NCBI RefSeq assembly: GCF_043555975.1
Contig: NZ_JBIGIA010000009.1
Coordinates: forward strand, 176,370-240,369
Source of the DNA: Pelomonas nitida
GTDB lineage: Bacteria; Pseudomonadota; Gammaproteobacteria; Burkholderiales; Burkholderiaceae_C
Direction of reading: 5' to 3'
DNA length: 64,000 nucleotides
Shown here: piece after piece, positions 61,995 through 64,000 of the stretch
Numbering within the stretch: position 1 is the first letter of the stretch
Layout of the letters: each line of letters starts with the position of its first letter
Notes under the pieces: model-generated
Told to the model about the DNA's origin: nothing
The model's input: the letters and a program-made list of their open reading frames with translations, nothing else
Databases searched by the model: none
Position numbers and translations under genes: made by a program

Positions 61995-62972
61995 ATGAAG
62001 GCTTGGGTCTGCGAGAACCCGGTGGGCGTCGAGGCGCTGCAATGGCGGGATCTTCCCGCGCCGCCACTGACCCCTGGGCAGATCCGCGTGCAGATCAGGG
62101 CGGCGAGCCTGAACTTCCCGGACCTGCTCATCGTGCAGAACAAATACCAGATGAAGCCGCCGCTGCCCTTCGTGCCGGGCACCGAGTTCTCCGGCGTCGT
62201 CAGCGAAGTGAGCGAGGGCGTGAAAGGCTTCGTCATCGGCCAACGCGTGGCCGCGTTCGGCGGGCTGGGCGGCTTTGCGACGGAAGTCTGCATTCCCGCC
62301 GCGCTGGCCATGCCACTGCCCGACGGCTTCAGCTTCGAGGACGCCGCGGCCTTCATCTGCACTTACGCCACCAGCCACCATGCCCTCATCGATCGCGGCG
62401 CGCTGCGCGCGGGTGAGACGGTGCTCATCCTCGGCGCGGCCGGCGGCGTCGGCACGGCGGCCATCCAGATCGCCAAGACGATGGGCGCGCGGGTCATCGC
62501 AGCAGCCGGCAGCGATGCCAAATGCCAGGCCTGCCAGGCGCTGGGCGCCGATGCAGCCATCAACTACACGACGCAGAACCTGCGTGACGCGCTCAAGACG
62601 CTGACCGACGGCCGCGGCCCCGACGTCATCTACGACCCGGTCGGCGGCGACCTCGCCGAGGCCGCGTTCCGCGCCATCGCCTGGCGAGGGCGCTATCTCG
62701 TCGTCGGCTTTGCGCAGGGCCAGATTCCCGCTCTGCCGCTGAACCTCGCGCTGCTCAAAGGTGCGTCACTCGTCGGCGTGTTCTGGGGTGAGTTCGCCAA
62801 GCGCGAACCGAGCCACAACGCGAGGATGCTGGGCGAGCTCGCCGCCTGGTACGCGGCCGGCAAGATCAAGCCCGTGCTGGACCGCGTGCTACCGCTGGAA
62901 CAGCTGCCCGCCGCCTTCGCTCGCATGGCCGCTCGCGAGGTCATCGGCAAGCTGGTTCTTACCCAAGTTTGA
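61995..62972 (+). CDS. NADPH:quinone oxidoreductase family protein (zinc-less MDR)
   Basis: A 325-residue medium-chain dehydrogenase/reductase of the quinone oxidoreductase type. The N-terminal GroES-like domain includes LNFPDLLIVQNKYQMKPPLP and FVPGTEFSGVV; the Rossmann domain has VLILGAAGGVGTAAIQIAK and the downstream AAGSDAKCQACQALGAD. Catalytic-zinc ligands are missing, as expected in this branch. It would reduce quinones or enals with NADPH. GAGGAG precedes the ATG. It is divergent from surE. Confidence 0.9.
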   Translation: MKAWVCENPVGVEALQWRDLPAPPLTPGQIRVQIRAASLNFPDLLIVQNKYQMKPPLPFVPGTEFSGVVSEVSEGVKGFVIGQRVAAFGGLGGFATEVCIPAALAMPLPDGFSFEDAAAFICTYATSHHALIDRGALRAGETVLILGAAGGVGTAAIQIAKTMGARVIAAAGSDAKCQACQALGADAAINYTTQNLRDALKTLTDGRGPDVIYDPVGGDLAEAAFRAIAWRGRYLVVGFAQGQIPALPLNLALLKGASLVGVFWGEFAKREPSHNARMLGELAAWYAAGKIKPVLDRVLPLEQLPAAFARMAAREVIGKLVLTQV

Positions 62973-63072
62973 AACCTGAAAGGGGGGCGTCCACCCCCGT
63001 GGTCTGGGCCCATATCTGCAAGATGCCTGCGATACATTCGTCCATCGAATCGACCGCAGCCTCCTGCATGCC

Positions 63073-63816
63073 ATGACCGTCAAAGTTCTCATCATCGAAG
63101 ACAACCCCGTTGCCCGGAGCTTTCTGTGCCGCGTGGTCCGTGAGAGCTTCAGCGATGCGATGGAGATCACCGAGGTGGGCGACCTCGAGAATGCGCGAAG
63201 GCAGGTCGCCAAGTTCGGCAGCAACGCGGCAGACAACGGCTTCAAGCTGATCCTCGTCGACCTCGAACTGCCCGACGGCAATGGCATGGAGTTCCTGACC
63301 GAGCTGACCGGCTCGCCGTCGCTCAAGATCGTCACCACGCTCTACTCCGACGACGACCACCTCTTCCCCGCGCTGCAATGCGGCGCAGATGGCTACCTGC
63401 TGAAAGAGGACCGCTTCGAGGTCTTGGTGGAAGAACTGCAGCGCATCGTCCGCGGCCAGCCACCGCTGTCGCCCGCGATTGCGCGCCGGCTGCTCTCGCA
63501 CTTTCGCCCGGCATCCAGCGACAGCGGCACCATGCCGCTGAACTCCGGCTTCGGCTCGCTGTCGTCGATGCACGCGCCGTTCAGCAACAGCCGCAACGTG
63601 GCGCTGGACCCGCCGCCGGAATGGGAACGCCTGACCCCGCGCGAGAGCGAAGTGCTGACCTATCTCAGCAAGGGTTTCACGATCAAGGAAATCGCGAACC
63701 TCATGGGCATCAAGTGGTTCACCGTCAACGACCACATCAAGAGCATCTACAAGAAGCTCAACGTGTCCAGCCGCGCCGAGGCGGCCGTGCTGGCGTCAAA
63801 GCAAGGCTTGGTCTGA
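63073..63816 (+). CDS. orphan LuxR/NarL-family response regulator
   Basis: The 247-residue regulator has a receiver domain (1-125) with acidic ED9-10, phosphoacceptor Asp63 (LILVDLELPDGNG) and Lys in GYLLKEDRFE, a long Ser/Pro/Asn-rich linker (about 140-178), and a C-terminal LuxR HTH (LTPRESEVLTYLSKGFTIKE, then WFTVNDHIKSIYKKLNV). No histidine kinase gene is adjacent. GC-rich codon use matches the chromosome. An IS element begins just after its stop. Confidence 0.9.
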   Translation: MTVKVLIIEDNPVARSFLCRVVRESFSDAMEITEVGDLENARRQVAKFGSNAADNGFKLILVDLELPDGNGMEFLTELTGSPSLKIVTTLYSDDDHLFPALQCGADGYLLKEDRFEVLVEELQRIVRGQPPLSPAIARRLLSHFRPASSDSGTMPLNSGFGSLSSMHAPFSNSRNVALDPPPEWERLTPRESEVLTYLSKGFTIKEIANLMGIKWFTVNDHIKSIYKKLNVSSRAEAAVLASKQGLV

Positions 63817-63837
63817 TTTGCCTGTGAAGGCAACGAC

Positions 63838-64000
63838 TTAGAGCCGCTAACGAAACTTATCATCTGCCTCAGTTCAAGAACCGCTGAGGAAGATGGCAGT
63901 CAAGAAGGAAGTCAGCGCAGCACTGTGGTCGCGGATACAGCCGCTGTTGCCCGAGGTGCGGAAGTCGCCACGCGGAGGACGCCCTCGGCTGAGTGACGAA
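63838..64000 (+). mobile_element. IS5-family insertion sequence, left end (partial)
   Basis: The left end seems to begin near 63841 (GAGCCGCTAACGAAACTT), preceded by TTA that could be half of a TNA target duplication, as seen for IS1031/IS427-type members. The transposase gene starts 50 bases inside. The element is cut by the window edge, so the right inverted repeat and group cannot be checked. Confidence 0.65.
63893..64000 (+). CDS. IS5-family transposase, N-terminal part
   Basis: The 36 visible residues begin MAVKKEVSAALWSRIQPLLP and continue with RGGRPRLSDE, the typical N-terminus of IS5-family transposases, in which an LWxxIxPLLP helix precedes a GRPR motif. GAGGA lies just before the ATG. 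The DDE catalytic domain lies beyond the window. Confidence 0.8.
   Translation, partial: MAVKKEVSAALWSRIQPLLPEVRKSPRGGRPRLSDE

Overview
The window is chromosomal DNA of a high-GC betaproteobacterium, most likely order Burkholderiales (Comamonadaceae or Rubrivivax/Roseateles-like). I base this on the gene order carA-leuE-carB-greA, yhbY/rlmE-ftsH-folP-glmM, pstSCAB-phoU-phoB-phoR, trxA-rho-rpmE2 and surE-pcm-nlpD-rpoS, and on protein style. No database search was possible, so the genus is not fixed.

Positions 1 to about 23,625 are the integrase-proximal part of a lambda/HK97-type siphovirus prophage; its other end lies left of the window. Minus-strand structural and lysis genes run from a capsid gene (about 17.2 kb) through head-tail connectors, tail tube, tail chaperones, tape measure and tail tip to a putative holin and a DUF5675 gene cut by the window edge. 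Plus-strand genes (17.2 to 23.6 kb) form a tightly overlapping train: an AP2/HNH remnant, two tiny membrane proteins, an ACP-like protein lacking the carrier serine, a Sak4-like ATPase, an exported HExxH protein, several small unknowns, a DUF4224 gene and a tyrosine integrase. The two arms meet at about 17.19-17.20 kb, where the 5' end of the capsid gene and the 5' part of an HNH-AP2 endonuclease gene are both missing. No terminase, portal, prohead protease, repressor or replication gene is present, so the prophage looks cryptic. The integrase stop codon directly abuts the 3' end of an intact tRNA-Arg(TCT). A 5' half of a second tRNA-Arg(TCT) lies 75 bp further on.

Positions 23.8 to 34.3 kb hold an OPT transporter, tRNA-Pro(TGG), an AddAB-like helicase-nuclease pair, trxA, rho and rpmE2. 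A GT-C-like membrane protein (34.5-36.1 kb) converges on the phosphate regulon (36.1-43.0 kb), which reads pstS-pstC-pstA-pstB-phoU-phoB-phoR on the minus strand. A Pho box lies upstream of pstS, and a second, oppositely oriented one faces a fasciclin-domain lipoprotein gene.

From 43.7 to 55.5 kb come housekeeping genes on the minus strand: glmM, folP, ftsH, rlmE (yhbY divergent), a DUF4149 protein, greA, carB, leuE and carA. From 55.7 to 61.9 kb come a GlcG/HbpS-like protein, a Bax inhibitor-1 family protein, rlmD, and the stationary-phase/repair cluster surE-pcm-nlpD-rpoS. The window ends with a quinone oxidoreductase-like gene, an orphan LuxR-type response regulator, and the start of an IS5-family element cut by the edge. 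There is no gene-free stretch over 300 bp. The most unusual items are the SGNH hydrolase embedded among head genes, the serine-less ACP, the gpG/gpGT-type frameshift site, the ILEI/FAM3-like domain in the tail tip protein, and the tRNA-Arg fragment.
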